DNA of 64,000 nucleotides. It comes from Nissolia schottii. Taxonomy: Eukaryota > Streptophyta > Magnoliopsida > Fabales > Fabaceae. Below the pieces are notes generated by a model. The model was not told the DNA's origin. It searched no databases and saw only the letters and a program-made list of their open reading frames with translations. This document shows, piece after piece, positions 49,039 to 62,651 of this stretch. The translations under genes and the position numbers were made by a program. The stretch lies in NCBI GenBank assembly GCA_003254905.1, contig QANU01016478.1, forward strand, positions 825,855 to 889,854, written 5' to 3'. The first letter of the stretch is position 1, and each line of letters starts with the position of its first letter.

Positions 49039-50352
49039 CTAGTTGAGCAGCTCCCACAAACGCCAAATCGCCGCAATAAAACTGACAAAAGCCACCGTTG
49101 TCACTCTGTTGGGTGAACCGCCGGATACCTCTGCCGCCATAGGGTATTTCCCATTCCCTGATTTGATGGAGCTGCATTCAAATTCAAACACCCAAAAATG
49201 TGAGAACACAAAACCACCTAGCTAGGTGCAAGCGCAAGCAAACAAAGCATAACTAACTTGACTAAATAAAATAAAAATTATTTAAAAAAGAAACGTGACA
49301 ACCATATACATGGTGATGGTCCCCCTAATTTGACATTCATTCAACCCCAATTGGTATGATTAATATGAATTGAAAAGTAACTACTCAACAACAATATTCC
49401 TCTTTCCTTCTAACAATAATAAAAAATCTTAAATCAAAATTACTTGGAATTTTTTTTTTAAAAAAAAATAGTGAATAATAAAATTACCTAGTTGATGTTG
49501 CGGGGCAGAAAGTGATGAGGTAATCAGCAGAGGCGCAGGTGAAGGTGCTTGTGCCATCGTCATAGGCGTAGCTGTAAGCGCGTGGGCACGCGCTCTTGAA
49601 AAACTGCGAGTATTGGCTGGGCTTGCATGTGTCAGGAGTACCGTAAGCTCCACTGCAGCAATACTGCGGATCCCCAAAAGCTTCACACGCACTTTTGCAC
49701 GCGACGCCCTCTTCGCCGCCGCTGCTCATAACCTTCAGCTCCGTCGGGCACGCGGCGTTCAGATCCACAACGCACCCCGTCGCGGTGCAATTTCCGGCGC
49801 CGGTTCCGCCCTGGGGCTCCACCATCACCGGGAGGTTGTAGCCGTCGACGAGGCTGACGTCGAAGAAGTCGAGCCCGCCGGCGCCGTTCAGGGTGAACTC
49901 GGCTAGCGTGGCGGGAGGGGCGGCGCCGCCGGAGCATTCCACGGTGGAGGAGCCGCAGTCGCCGGTGATGCAGGAGAATTTTCCGGCGGAGTCCGTGGAG
50001 CAGCTGGTGCGGCCCCACAGGCGGCCGGACCAGGCGGCGGGGACGGCGACGGCGTTGGATTCGCCGGGCTGGAGGGCGAATCCGGTGGTGGAGAGCGGCT
50101 GTGTTCCGGCGCCGGACAAAATGCCAGGCCAAACTGTGTAAGTGCACTTATTCACTATTGTGAATGTCGTTGAATACGAACCTGTAACAAAAAAAAAATA
50201 AAAAATACATGTTGATGATTAGATATGAAAAATAACGTGGAGCGGTTATGATTAGAATTTGGATGGTTTGTTCAATTCTCACCTGTTAGGAATTGGAATA
50301 AGAAGAATAGAGTGAACAAAGTGGTGGCATGTTGATGAGTTGAGGAAGCCAT
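49039..50352 (-). CDS. Second thaumatin-like protein (PR-5 family), paralogue with hydrophobic tail
   Basis: Exons: 50352-50283, 50181-49488, 49171-49039, giving 298 residues. Exon 1 gives a signal peptide (TTLFTLFFLFQFLT). Exon 2 gives the thaumatin domain with 16 cysteines and the signature GKFSCITGDCGSSTVEC. Cleft residues appear in WGRTSC, LAEFT and [12 protein letters not shown]. Read straight through, exon 2 would stop right after the donor (AGG TAA). Splicing AG|GTAATT to TGAATGCAG|CTCC instead adds 44 residues. These are a Ser/Gly spacer and a hydrophobic end (RVTTVAFVSFIAAIWRLWEL), ending at TAG. This matches the layout and intron phases of the gene at 35441-37290, so I prefer the three-exon model. 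The tail ends in a more polar sequence than a textbook GPI signal. Without that exon the protein would have about 255 residues. Confidence 0.88.
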
Positions 50353-52780
50353 AGTTGGAAAATTTGGGAAATTAATTGAATGCAAGGAATAATTGAGAAA
50401 TTAGAAATTGAGGATGGAATAATAATGGGATTGTGATTACCCAATTCCGGGGTTGTTTTGAAATAATGTAGGGAGGGAAGTGAATATATAGAGGTTTGAT
50501 CGTGGGGGCACGTGAGGTTGTGGGGGCCCACAGGGAACAGGGTTATGTGTATGAGTCAGGGGGCCACAGTTTAACCCGGCACATCACATGCATATGCATG
50601 CATAAACCGCCACTGCTGGAGGTCGGCAGGGAGTGTCTTATTTTTTTATGCTAAGTTTTTTGAGTTATTTGCATAAGCTATATTCATATTGATTGAATCG
50701 AAAGGATCCTAATAATAAAATGACAAAAAATAATGGGTGTGGAGGATTCCCTAAGGAATCAAGGCTAAGGGTATTGAGCTTGCAATTGGACCTCAGAAAG
50801 GACGGCTACGAATTCAGCTACACAGAAATTAAATATGAATAAATAATTTAATATTATTAACGAGGAATGAGACCTAGAGGTTCGTGAATTTGATTAAAAA
50901 GAAAAGAAATTCAAGTCAAGTTGAGGTCAGTTTAAGACTCATGATAGGTCGAATAAAATGCAGTAATTCCATGTGATTTTTGTCGCTCTTTAGATTCTCT
51001 TTGAAGAGGCCATCAGGCATTAATAACCCTTAGATAACATGCGTTCTGCGCTGAAACTTTAAAAAGTATCGACAATAATTTGTTTATAATTGATTCTCTG
51101 TTTTTGTTGCATAACAATTGATTCTTTGTTTCTTGTAGCCTGAGAATTCATTTGTTTAAAGTTTGTGTTGAATAAATAAACAAGATATATCTCTTTTTTT
51201 TTGGTTTTATTTTATTTTTTTTAAATTTGCTCCTCAAGCATATTCTCCCCCCCCCTCCTTTTTTTGGGAACACCCTCAAGCATATTTTCTATTTCGGTCT
51301 TTCAAGCATATGTAAGTTGGGCTTGGGCACGAGAAGCAGCCCAAAAAAGAAAAAAGCAGGCTGATAAACCCACTGCAGTCTGTAGTTGAGACATTATTAG
51401 GCCAGAAACCCAACCTTGGACCATAGCATTTAGGTTGAAGCTTCAATCAATTCAGAGCCCGGTTAATTGTAAGCGACACAGGATCCGTTAAACGCAGTGA
51501 AACCTCATGAAACCAATCATAAGCTCATTTGCCAACCGCCCCAAAAAAAAAAAAAATTGGATTAATCACTTAGCATTTAAATAATCATTGAGAATATAAT
51601 TGCAACATTTCCCACAGATGCAAGTAACCAAGTTGCCTATATGTACTGCAGCTACTTGTGGAGTGACAGCAACTCATGTAGCCACTTCACACGCCATTAT
51701 TAGGCGATGGCTTGTAAAAAGACGAAAGGTCAGAAACCTGAACAGCAGAATAATTCGGCCCTTGCAGCGCCTCTGGGATACAAGTGACAACATCACGTCA
51801 TCCTCAAGGGCCGACTTACCCGACTATTGGCCACCACTAACGAGACCGCAGGTAAAAGACAAACCTGCAGTACTGACCCTATGAGATAACATTAAAAAAT
51901 AAACATAGTCTAAGGTTGGAGGTTCAATTATTTGAACAAGTTGCTTGACTTTCAAGCTCAAAAGGTTGAAAAACATGTAAGCTACAGAGAAATATTAAAT
52001 ATACATACTGATATCCAACACCATATGCAATGGGATCTACAAGAGCTAAAAATGTTGCAGGAGCGATGCTCTGGGTTCTGGAAGATGATCAAGAAAAGAA
52101 GGCATAGTCGATCAACTAAATACTGCAAGACAAAGGCATAATACAAAGAAATTGGCACACTTCCTCATGTTTTCAGAACTCATAAACCTCTGAAATGCAT
52201 ACGGGAAGGAATTGTTCAGATGGTATTCTTGTCCATTATGATTCCAAAGTACCTTGCCCAACTTGACAGTCTCAATCCAAATAATCTAATATAACACCCC
52301 ATTATCAACACACAATTACTAGAGGATAATTTTAGCCTTTATCATGCCCACAGAAGGGGGAGCACCTCACACTCTCACATAGACTTGTGTGTATTTAGAC
52401 ATTAAACTTCAAAGCCATGCCTATTGATAATAACCATTGAGACCAGGTCTAGCAACACCCCTAGAGAAATAACCAGATCACGAATGCACATAACTAAACC
52501 AAGAATAGCAAAAAAGAAATAAGGATTTCAGGATCCCACACTATGGAAGCACCAACCACCAGTTAATAATAAGCACAATTGCCATCGAAATAGTACCGAG
52601 CCAAAACAATACTAACATCTATCAAACTCGGTTCAAGTAAAAAGAAGGAAAAGCATTGGGACTAAAAGGTAATAGCAACTATATGAAAAAGGCTAAAAAA
52701 GAAGAGTATATGTACTATTCCTCCTTGTCTTTTTCCTCTGCAAAATATACGAACAGATAGTGACAGCTCATTTCACTTTT
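50353..52780. other. Thaumatin-like gene 5' flank and intergenic DNA
   Basis: The first few hundred bases are promoter and 5' UTR of the second thaumatin-like gene and include 'cacgtgag' near 50510, a G-box-like ACGT element. No gene is recognised in the rest. Sequence from about 52150 to 52780 lies downstream of the cold-shock protein gene and may include its 3' UTR. Confidence 0.5.
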
Positions 52781-53425
52781 TCAGCCAGAGGCCTCCACGC
52801 ACTCCCTTGCAAAGTGACCGGGCTTCCCACAATTGTAGCACGTGTTCTTTCCTCCTCCGCGATCACCCCCGTCTCTGCTGCAATCCCTCGCCAAGTGACC
52901 AACCTCACCACACCTATAGCAACCACCGCCGCCTCCGCCGCTATTCCCTCCCTGTGTGCAATCCCTCGCCATGTGCCCAAACTCGCCGCACCTAAAGCAA
53001 GATCCACCACCGCCGCCACCTCCGCTGACGCAATCCCTAGCCATGTGTCCAAATCGGTGGCAATTGTAGCAAGCGCCGCCGCCACCTGCATTGCCCGAAC
53101 GGTTGCAGTCGCGCGCGATGTGGCCGTAATCACCGCACTGGTAGCATGCGCCACCACCTCCACCGCCGCGAGAGCCGTAACCGTCGGCACCGGATCGGAT
53201 GGATCCGCCGTTGGGACCGGTGACGTCGAGCGCCTTGGTCTTGTCGCCGTTGTTGGCGATGGAAAACTCGACGCGATCGCCCTCCTGGAGGGAGCGGAAT
53301 CCGTCGGATCGGATGGATGAGTGGTGGACGAAGAGGTCCTCGCCGCCGTCGTCGGGCTTGATGAAGCCGAAGCCCTTGGAGTTGTTGAACCACTGAACAA
53401 CGCCGCCGAACCTCTCTTCCGCCAT
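52781..53425 (-). CDS. Cold-shock domain glycine-rich protein with five CCHC zinc knuckles
   Basis: Plant cold-shock proteins of this type bind RNA and single-stranded DNA and act as RNA chaperones in nucleus and cytoplasm; relatives act in cold acclimation and flowering or seed development. The gene has a single exon of 214 codons. [18 protein letters not shown] begins the cold-shock domain (about residues 5-72), with RNP1 (KGFGFI) and RNP2 (DLFVHH). Five glycine-linked CX2CX4HX4C knuckles follow: [56 protein letters not shown] and [14 protein letters not shown]. The open frame continues upstream, but this ATG opens the conserved domain and the upstream part is 5' UTR with a (GT)n/(TA)n run. 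Codon use is GC-rich, with glycine codons dominating. Confidence 0.95.
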   Translation of the reverse strand: MAEERFGGVVQWFNNSKGFGFIKPDDGGEDLFVHHSSIRSDGFRSLQEGDRVEFSIANNGDKTKALDVTGPNGGSIRSGADGYGSRGGGGGGACYQCGDYGHIARDCNRSGNAGGGGACYNCHRFGHMARDCVSGGGGGGGSCFRCGEFGHMARDCTQGGNSGGGGGGCYRCGEVGHLARDCSRDGGDRGGGKNTCYNCGKPGHFARECVEASG

Positions 53426-53858
53426 TGGGGGAAATTGAAGGAAGAAGAGAAACCCTAGATTTGGGAACGAGTGAGTGGGAGGGTGTACGTGTGGCGGGTG
53501 TGTGTGTGTGTGTATATATACATGAGAAGGGAGAGAAACCCTGCTGCGGCCTGCGGATTCCAGAATATACACCGTAAAACCCTAACTACGCGCCGCGTCT
53601 ACCCATTTCCCCACTTTGTTTTTTTTACCTCATCTTCTAATCTAATACTAGCGATAATAAAAAGGGTCTTTTGAAGGTATCGGTGCCCCTAATATTTCAA
53701 CTGTTAATGATTCAATCACATATTTAAAATCATAATAACTTTAGTTACGTTATAATACTTGTATCCGTATAAATTGCAATAGAGAATCGGAGTAAGACCA
53801 ATTGAATAATTTTATCATCTAGAAAGAAAAAAAGAACCTATTAGTTTATGTCATAAAT

Positions 53859-53905
<47 letters not shown>

Positions 53906-54513
53906 TGAAGATTTGTTAAGTCTTTTTAAAATTGAAAGCTCACGACTAAGACTTAAGATTATAATAAATATTAAATTATATATATAAAGAATTTTTTATT
54001 TAGTATATATTACAGTGCTCACATCTTACTTTTTTAAAAAAATAAAATAAAATATCGTATTTGTATTATATTGAATACTTGACCCGTATTTGTGCATCGT
54101 AACGTACACCGGAGATTTAAATAAGTGAACATTGAAATATCAAGTAGAACGTCGGTTGAAAATTAACATTTGAAAAATCTAATGTGGAGAAACCTATAAC
54201 CTCATGAGTTTATTCATTAAGGCAATAGTTCATTTAGAACTATAAACTTTTATCGAAAAAATTGGAAGTATTTACCACTAAATCCCCATCCATCCTCATA
54301 AGAGATAATAGGAAATATGCAAAATAAAGTTGGCTTCATCTATAATGCATGACCCTCAAAATTATTTCCTGCAAGGCTGTCGCAATGAAAGTTGTTGTTG
54401 ATGAAGAAGGAGAAAAATCATCATAGAAAAATTACATGTCCTTAATCTATCTACAGAATGCAGGACGTATAACAAGATCTGCTGCTGAAGAAACCTGTGC
54501 AAGTGAGCAAGAA
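53426..54513. other. Cold-shock gene 5' flank, FNR 3' flank
   Basis: Near 53500-53522 is a (GT)n(AT)n tract in the probable 5' UTR or promoter of the cold-shock protein gene. A longer (AT)n microsatellite lies at 53866-53901. The rest is AT-rich. The last few hundred bases are likely the 3' UTR of the FNR gene. Confidence 0.55.
53866..53901. repeat. (AT)n microsatellite
   Basis: About 18 uninterrupted TA units, the longest dinucleotide run in the window. Such tracts are usually length-polymorphic. Confidence 0.9.
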
Positions 54514-57238
<2,725 letters not shown>

Positions 57239-57380
57239 GTTTGTTTTAGAAACTAGATTGATGCAGAAAAAAGAAACTAGTGTTAAATGAAGTGATGATA
57301 TGAGTGCAGTGAGGTGTAGGATGGTGTTCTTTTTCTGATTGAACAGAGGATTTTTTTAGGATTGGGTGGATGAGATTTGT

Positions 57381-57420
57381 GAGCCAATGCAGTGGCAGGT
57401 GTAAGGATAAGTCTACGTGT
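57381..57420 (-). promoter_or_regulatory. Candidate light-responsive module upstream of FNR
   Basis: About 145-180 bases before the FNR start lie a CCAAT sequence (57384-57388, plus-strand reading), an I-box GGATAAG (57405-57411) and an ACGT core 'tacgtgt' (57414-57420) within 40 bp. I-box plus ACGT-element pairs are a known light-responsive arrangement in photosynthesis gene promoters. The grouping fits the gene, but the motifs are short. The exact transcription start is not visible. Confidence 0.4.
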
Positions 57421-60400
57421 AATGTGTGACACTCAATATTGTGAGGACCTTTCTGGTGTAAGGCTCTTTGGCCACTAATGTCAATAGCCAAATTATAGTT
57501 ACCATGAAGCCATATTATGATTCACAAGTTAGAAGCAATACACAAAGCTGCCCATTCTTTTTTTCTCTTTAAAAGTTTTCATGATATTTTTACCATCTCT
57601 TAAATCACACACAAATGAGCAAAATATCATTGATGATTTCATTTTTTTCACAAAGTATGTTTTTAAGCCTAGAAATTCTTTTATCCTATATGGTGCAATA
57701 AAAGAATTTATGTTCCATGTAACATCTCAAACATTAATTTTTTTTTTTAATTAAAAAAAGACAATGGAAAAAAATACATTCAAAGGTAGAGACGCAATAT
57801 GAAACATGAATTCTTTCACTTCATGATGAACAAAAAATTTATGTTAAAGCCACACACAAATGAGCAAAATATCATGATTTCTTTTCTTTCTTTTTTTTTT
57901 TCACCACAAAGTATATATATAGAAGCATAAACTTTAGATTGATTTTGCTTCAGGTATGTTTGGTTTGGGGTAAAAAAAAAAAATTCCATTTTAACCATGT
58001 ACCAAACAGACCCTTGAATGATATTTCCCCTTGTGCAATGCATACCCCCAAACAGAAATTATAATCTTTCAATTTTTTTTTTTGAAAGGGGAATAATTGC
58101 ACAGTTGAACGTATAACTTGTGAATACAATTTCCCCTAGAATATGTGAAAAAATATATGATAATACAAATGGCGGATGGAATAATCAAGTCAACAAAAAT
58201 TCACAAAATACAGTAAATGATGGGAAGAAACCCGTTAGATAAACATAATGCTCTATAACCATGTGATATGGTGATCAAGAGAGAAATTACAAGAGAAAAA
58301 GCATATGAGAACAACAATATTATGTTTAGCTCAATATAAATGACAACATAGAGCGACAGATTTTATCTTTGGCAGTTGCACAAGTGAGGCTATGGAATTT
58401 GAAGCGTTTCAGCTAAGCAATTAATTCCTCAAATAAAAGCACGTCTATTTGTCACGGTCAGCTCTTTTGTATTCTTTTGGTGCATATGTACACTGTAGTG
58501 CAATCTCCATTTTTTTTTATTTTGGCAAATAGAGATTAGAGACTCTCCTTGAATCATCCTTTTACTTTCCTAATACCTACTCTTTTGCCTTCATTTGCAA
58601 ATGTAATTTTTTATTTTATTTTATTAATTAGTGTTTGAAAACTTCGTAGATCTGTGAAATACTCGTTAAAATCTTCACTTCTTGGGCCTTACGACCAAAA
58701 CTCACAAGAGAAAATGGGCCATTAGCTTTGCCCGTCACTTCAGTGTTTGTGTTCATAAATTTGGACTGAGCCATAGCCCATGAGAAATTGGGCTCGTCTA
58801 TTGGCTGTAGCATGGGCTTTTAGTTGGGTGCAGCCGGAATTTGGAACAAGGAAGTAGAAGTGTCTTCTGTCCCTCGTGGGCCTAGATGAAAGGCCTCCTG
58901 ATAAGTCAGAAGCCCAACTCAACTGGTCTTTTCAAACCCCACCCTCATATCAACCTGGTTAGAATGCAAGGATTATATGTGAAGATAGGCACTTGACCAT
59001 AGTCTTGAACGGGGTTACCTGCATCTGATGGAATACAAGAACATAGAGACTTGTTTCTTTGACCGGTTGAAACTACTATATGCATTCCAAGAAATGCTAG
59101 AACGGTGATCATATATTTTCTTGACATTGGCTTTATTATGCCACTGACTTGTACCAACATTACCTCTTGGTCAACCTTCATTTTGAAATCGTTTATTAAG
59201 GATTACCCAGCAACAACATTTTTACACGCGTTTTGACTGCCTTGTGATTTGCCATATTTCGTTGCTTGCTCATGCACCTGACTCTGACTTCAGCTTCATT
59301 ACGCCAGAATCCATGCTAATTTCTAAGGATTTAAATCATGACACGAATAAGGGGTAGTAGCTAGCAATTTTTTGTTTAGACTTCAAAAGTATCTTCTTGG
59401 GTTGACTTAGAGAGGCGCTAAGGCAGTTTTGCAACTTGTTATCAACAATGCGACTCCAATGGGAATAAATTCTTATTTATTTATGAACCACATTTAATGC
59501 GTGTTGGGTGAGCATTATCTTCTATTAATTTTAATTTATAATATTTATAAAATATATAATAAATAAAAAAATTAATGGATGACCGTACTTGTAGAATACA
59601 TTAAATATGTTTCATGAATACATAAAAATTTCTTCCCATCATTGCACCTGATTCCTTGGCTCCCATTTTCCAAAGAATAGTCAACAGCGGCTTTATCACT
59701 CATGGCGTAGGAGAATGTTGCTCGAAAATGGGGGTTTTAACTTATGTGTGGGTTTGGGGTTTGGGATATCTCAAAATATGGTTCAGAACACAAATTTACA
59801 ATTGTATGGGTCTAGGTACTGAAATCGTCACTCTTTATGGTGATTTCAAACCTTTTTTTTAAAAAAAAATAAAAAAATTCAAAGGTCTGAAATCGCCATA
59901 GAGGATGACACACTATGACAATTTTAAATATTTAAAAAAAATTAAAAAAATTTTAAAGGTCTGAAATCACTAGAAGATTTGACAATTTCAGACCCCAAGC
60001 CTATCATTCGTAAATATTTTTTGTGTAGCATACTATGAGATTAACTTTTGTATGAGGTCATTTATATGTAAAAAATCCTCCTTATGAGTATAATACTCTT
60101 TTATTTTGGTCCACAGGGGCATTATGGAATCAAAATACGTGGAAAGAGCAACCATGACGTGGGTTAATTTGAACACGTCCACTCTAGAACTTGGATCTTT
60201 TTTGAACCATGATCCATGACCAAAACTCAGGTCAACAACCACATGTGCATAGATTCTATGCTTTCTATTCGTCCCCTGAAAAGCTAACGAATCATTCAAC
60301 CTTTCATAGTTTTCTCTTTCATTTTTTTTTTTCTTTATACCCTTTTCAGCCTTGTTTTTTCTCCCGTCCATTGCATAAGAATATGGTAAACAATGGTAGA

Positions 60401-60674
60401 CATGTAAGGCCAGCAACACTTTGTAATAATGACGGGGAAAAGCATTCTCAAAAGATAAAAAGTGGAATGTTCACTCACTAGTGCCATGTGTATAGAGATA
60501 TTAGTTGAGCTCGCAAGACTATTCAGTTTTAGAGAAAGGGAGGGGGAAGTGGAAAGAACACAAGGAATAGGGAAACAATTCAATACATGTGACAATTGCA
60601 CAAGTCATAAGATTGTGTATATACACTGAGAGAATGATGTGAACAAATACAGACGATTATATACACTCTTGTTC
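57421..60674. other. Intergenic between ARO gene and FNR
   Basis: No gene is recognised in over 3 kb. A GC-richer patch at about 58680-58930 has open frames on minus without a known domain. An imperfect repeat ('ggtctgaaatcgcc', 'ggtctgaaatcac') occurs around 59880-59970. The last few hundred bases are likely the ARO gene's 3' flank. Confidence 0.5.
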
Positions 60675-62651
60675 CTAATGATGTAACTTATGGAAGCCTC
60701 TTGAGCCTCTGGACTGGTAGAGGTCCAACCTACTCTTGGATTCTAGCAACAATGCCTCAAGGGTTTCATCTAGTGTGATGGAAGAGTGCTTGGATGCCCA
60801 TTCAAGCACTCCCAGCACCTGAGCCTGAGCGAGTTCCTGGCTGTCCGGCACGTGCAGCGCAATGTAGGCGAGCAGCACCAACGAGGGAACCTTAACGATG
60901 TGGTCTCCAAAATACACAAGCTGAATGAGGGGTTTCACCCCGCCTGCGCTTATGATTGCCTTGGAGTGATCAAGGTGAAGGTAGTTCTCAGAGCAGGCGA
61001 ATTTCGTGAGGGAAATCAATGCTTCCCTGGTCACCTCTGCCTCCCTTTCGTCAATGAGCTTCACCAAGGGACCGATCATCCTCGTCTCAGTGGCGCGGAA
61101 TGTCCTCGCCAAGCTCCCAATAACCTTGATGCAAGGAATTAGGAGGTCTGAATCCGCCTTCTGGATTATCTTGAGCACTTGATCAACGACTGCCTTGCAG
61201 GCAGGGGAGTTGGGCTTGAACGCTGATCTCCTCAATTCGGGGTCTTTCTCGGCCACCGCAGCGATCTCCATCACCGCCATGGCGGAATTGAACTGCACAG
61301 CCTCCGGACCCCTCTCGAGGAGGACCGCGAAGCAGAGCAGTGCCCTTGATTCCGTGATGCTGCGGCAAATGGAGGAGTTTCCCTTGGCCAAATGCCAGAG
61401 TGCCCTGGCTGCCATCTCCTTCATGGTGGCCTTAGTCTTAGGGTCTTCAAGCTCCCTCCCCTTCACGGTAATCCAATAATGATGTCCTTGAAGAACACCA
61501 TTATTGCTCTTCAAATCATTCTGATCCAAATGACCTCCATTCCCCTGCTGCTGCTGCTGAGCAGCATGCATTGCCACAGTACTAGTGACCACTCTATGCA
61601 ACTGGTTCCTAGACTTATCCCCTAAAGGGAGCGGTATCATCCTATTCAACCCTTCCTTCTCATCATTAGTTACATGATTGGGATTGGGATTGGGATTGGC
61701 ATTGGCATTGCTAGCCATAACAGCAGCATGAATGGAAGTGACTTTGTTGCTGAAAATGTTATACTTACTGTGCTCCTGAACGGTTTCGAAGGCGAGGTGG
61801 CCAACGAGAAGCCTTGTGATGTTGTTCTGAAAGAAGAGGTCCTGACATTTGGGGTTGATAGCTGCGATTTCTGAAACGGCCCAGGCCACCACGGACTGCA
61901 CCTTCATGGGGCCCTCTTTCAGAACCTTCGCGAACGCCGAGCACGCCCCACCCTCGATTATGTGCTCCGCGCTCTCCGGGTCACGTGCCAGTAGCCCCAC
62001 CGCACGTGCGGCGTGCTCCTGCCCTTCCGCTTTCCCTTCTTTCACGAGCTTCAGCAAGGGCCCCACGCCGCCTTCCTCGATGATCAGCTTCCCGTACCGG
62101 TGGTTGCTTCCCGCGAGGGACACTAAAGAGGCGGCGGCGTCGGAGCGGTCCTCCGGGGAGGCAGTGCAGAGGATGGCGATCTGCTCCCATATGAGGCAAA
62201 GGATTGGCTCGTTCGCAGCGATCGGAGGGAGCCCGAGGAGGTCTCCGCCGCCGTCGTCGTTGTCGTTGTCGCCGGCGGCGCCGGAGACGACGCGGAGGAG
62301 CCAGGAGACGTCGCCGACGGAATTGTCGAGGAGGGAGGAGGTCTTGCGGAAGGCGCCGCCGGGGATGATGGTGAAGACGCGCTTGACGAGGCCGTTGCTG
62401 CGGCACTTGAGGACCAAGGAGAGCGCCCTGTCGAGGACCTGCTCGGCCTCGTCGACGATCCGCCGCGTGGGGCGCTCGTAGAGGTCGGAGCCGGCGCGCG
62501 CCGCCTGGCGGAGCAGCGCGGCCAGCTTTTCGGTCTTGGACTTGAGCTCGGAGCAGTCCTGCTTGAAGGAGCTGGCCTCGTCGGCGGCCTTGGTCACTTG
62601 GTCCGCCAGCTGGATCGGCCTCGCAAGGATTTGCTTCACTATGTCCGCCAT
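60675..62651 (-). CDS. ARO: Armadillo-repeat-only (ARO) protein
   Basis: ARO proteins are plant-specific armadillo scaffolds that act in polar tip growth of pollen tubes and root hairs by organising ROP GTPase signalling, actin and exocytosis. The gene is a single exon of 658 codons, close to the usual length for this group (about 650-660). The start MADIVKQILARPIQLADQVT opens the conserved N-terminal helical region (about residues 1-140: TEKLAALLRQAARAG, NGLVKRVFTIIPGGAFRKT). Armadillo repeats follow (about 145-290 and 400-640), for example DAAASLVSLAGSNHRYGKLI and GGVKPLIQLVYFGDH. Between them is a low-complexity linker (NANANPNPNPN, QQQQQ). It ends at TAA after GSRGFHKLHH. The 5' half is strongly GC-rich. 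I cannot say which ARO paralogue it is. Confidence 0.93.
   Translation of the reverse strand: MADIVKQILARPIQLADQVTKAADEASSFKQDCSELKSKTEKLAALLRQAARAGSDLYERPTRRIVDEAEQVLDRALSLVLKCRSNGLVKRVFTIIPGGAFRKTSSLLDNSVGDVSWLLRVVSGAAGDNDNDDGGGDLLGLPPIAANEPILCLIWEQIAILCTASPEDRSDAAASLVSLAGSNHRYGKLIIEEGGVGPLLKLVKEGKAEGQEHAARAVGLLARDPESAEHIIEGGACSAFAKVLKEGPMKVQSVVAWAVSEIAAINPKCQDLFFQNNITRLLVGHLAFETVQEHSKYNIFSNKVTSIHAAVMASNANANPNPNPNHVTNDEKEGLNRMIPLPLGDKSRNQLHRVVTSTVAMHAAQQQQQGNGGHLDQNDLKSNNGVLQGHHYWITVKGRELEDPKTKATMKEMAARALWHLAKGNSSICRSITESRALLCFAVLLERGPEAVQFNSAMAVMEIAAVAEKDPELRRSAFKPNSPACKAVVDQVLKIIQKADSDLLIPCIKVIGSLARTFRATETRMIGPLVKLIDEREAEVTREALISLTKFACSENYLHLDHSKAIISAGGVKPLIQLVYFGDHIVKVPSLVLLAYIALHVPDSQELAQAQVLGVLEWASKHSSITLDETLEALLLESKSRLDLYQSRGSRGFHKLHH

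Noticed and set aside
52760-53400. Long Ala/Val/Thr-rich frames on both strands over the cold-shock gene
   Set aside because: They are other-frame readings of the GC-rich glycine codons; only the frame with the cold-shock domain and CCHC knuckles is protein-like.
61849-62481. 210-codon plus-strand frame opposite the ARO gene
   Set aside because: It is the antisense of a GC-rich single-exon gene, with no domain and no upstream signals.
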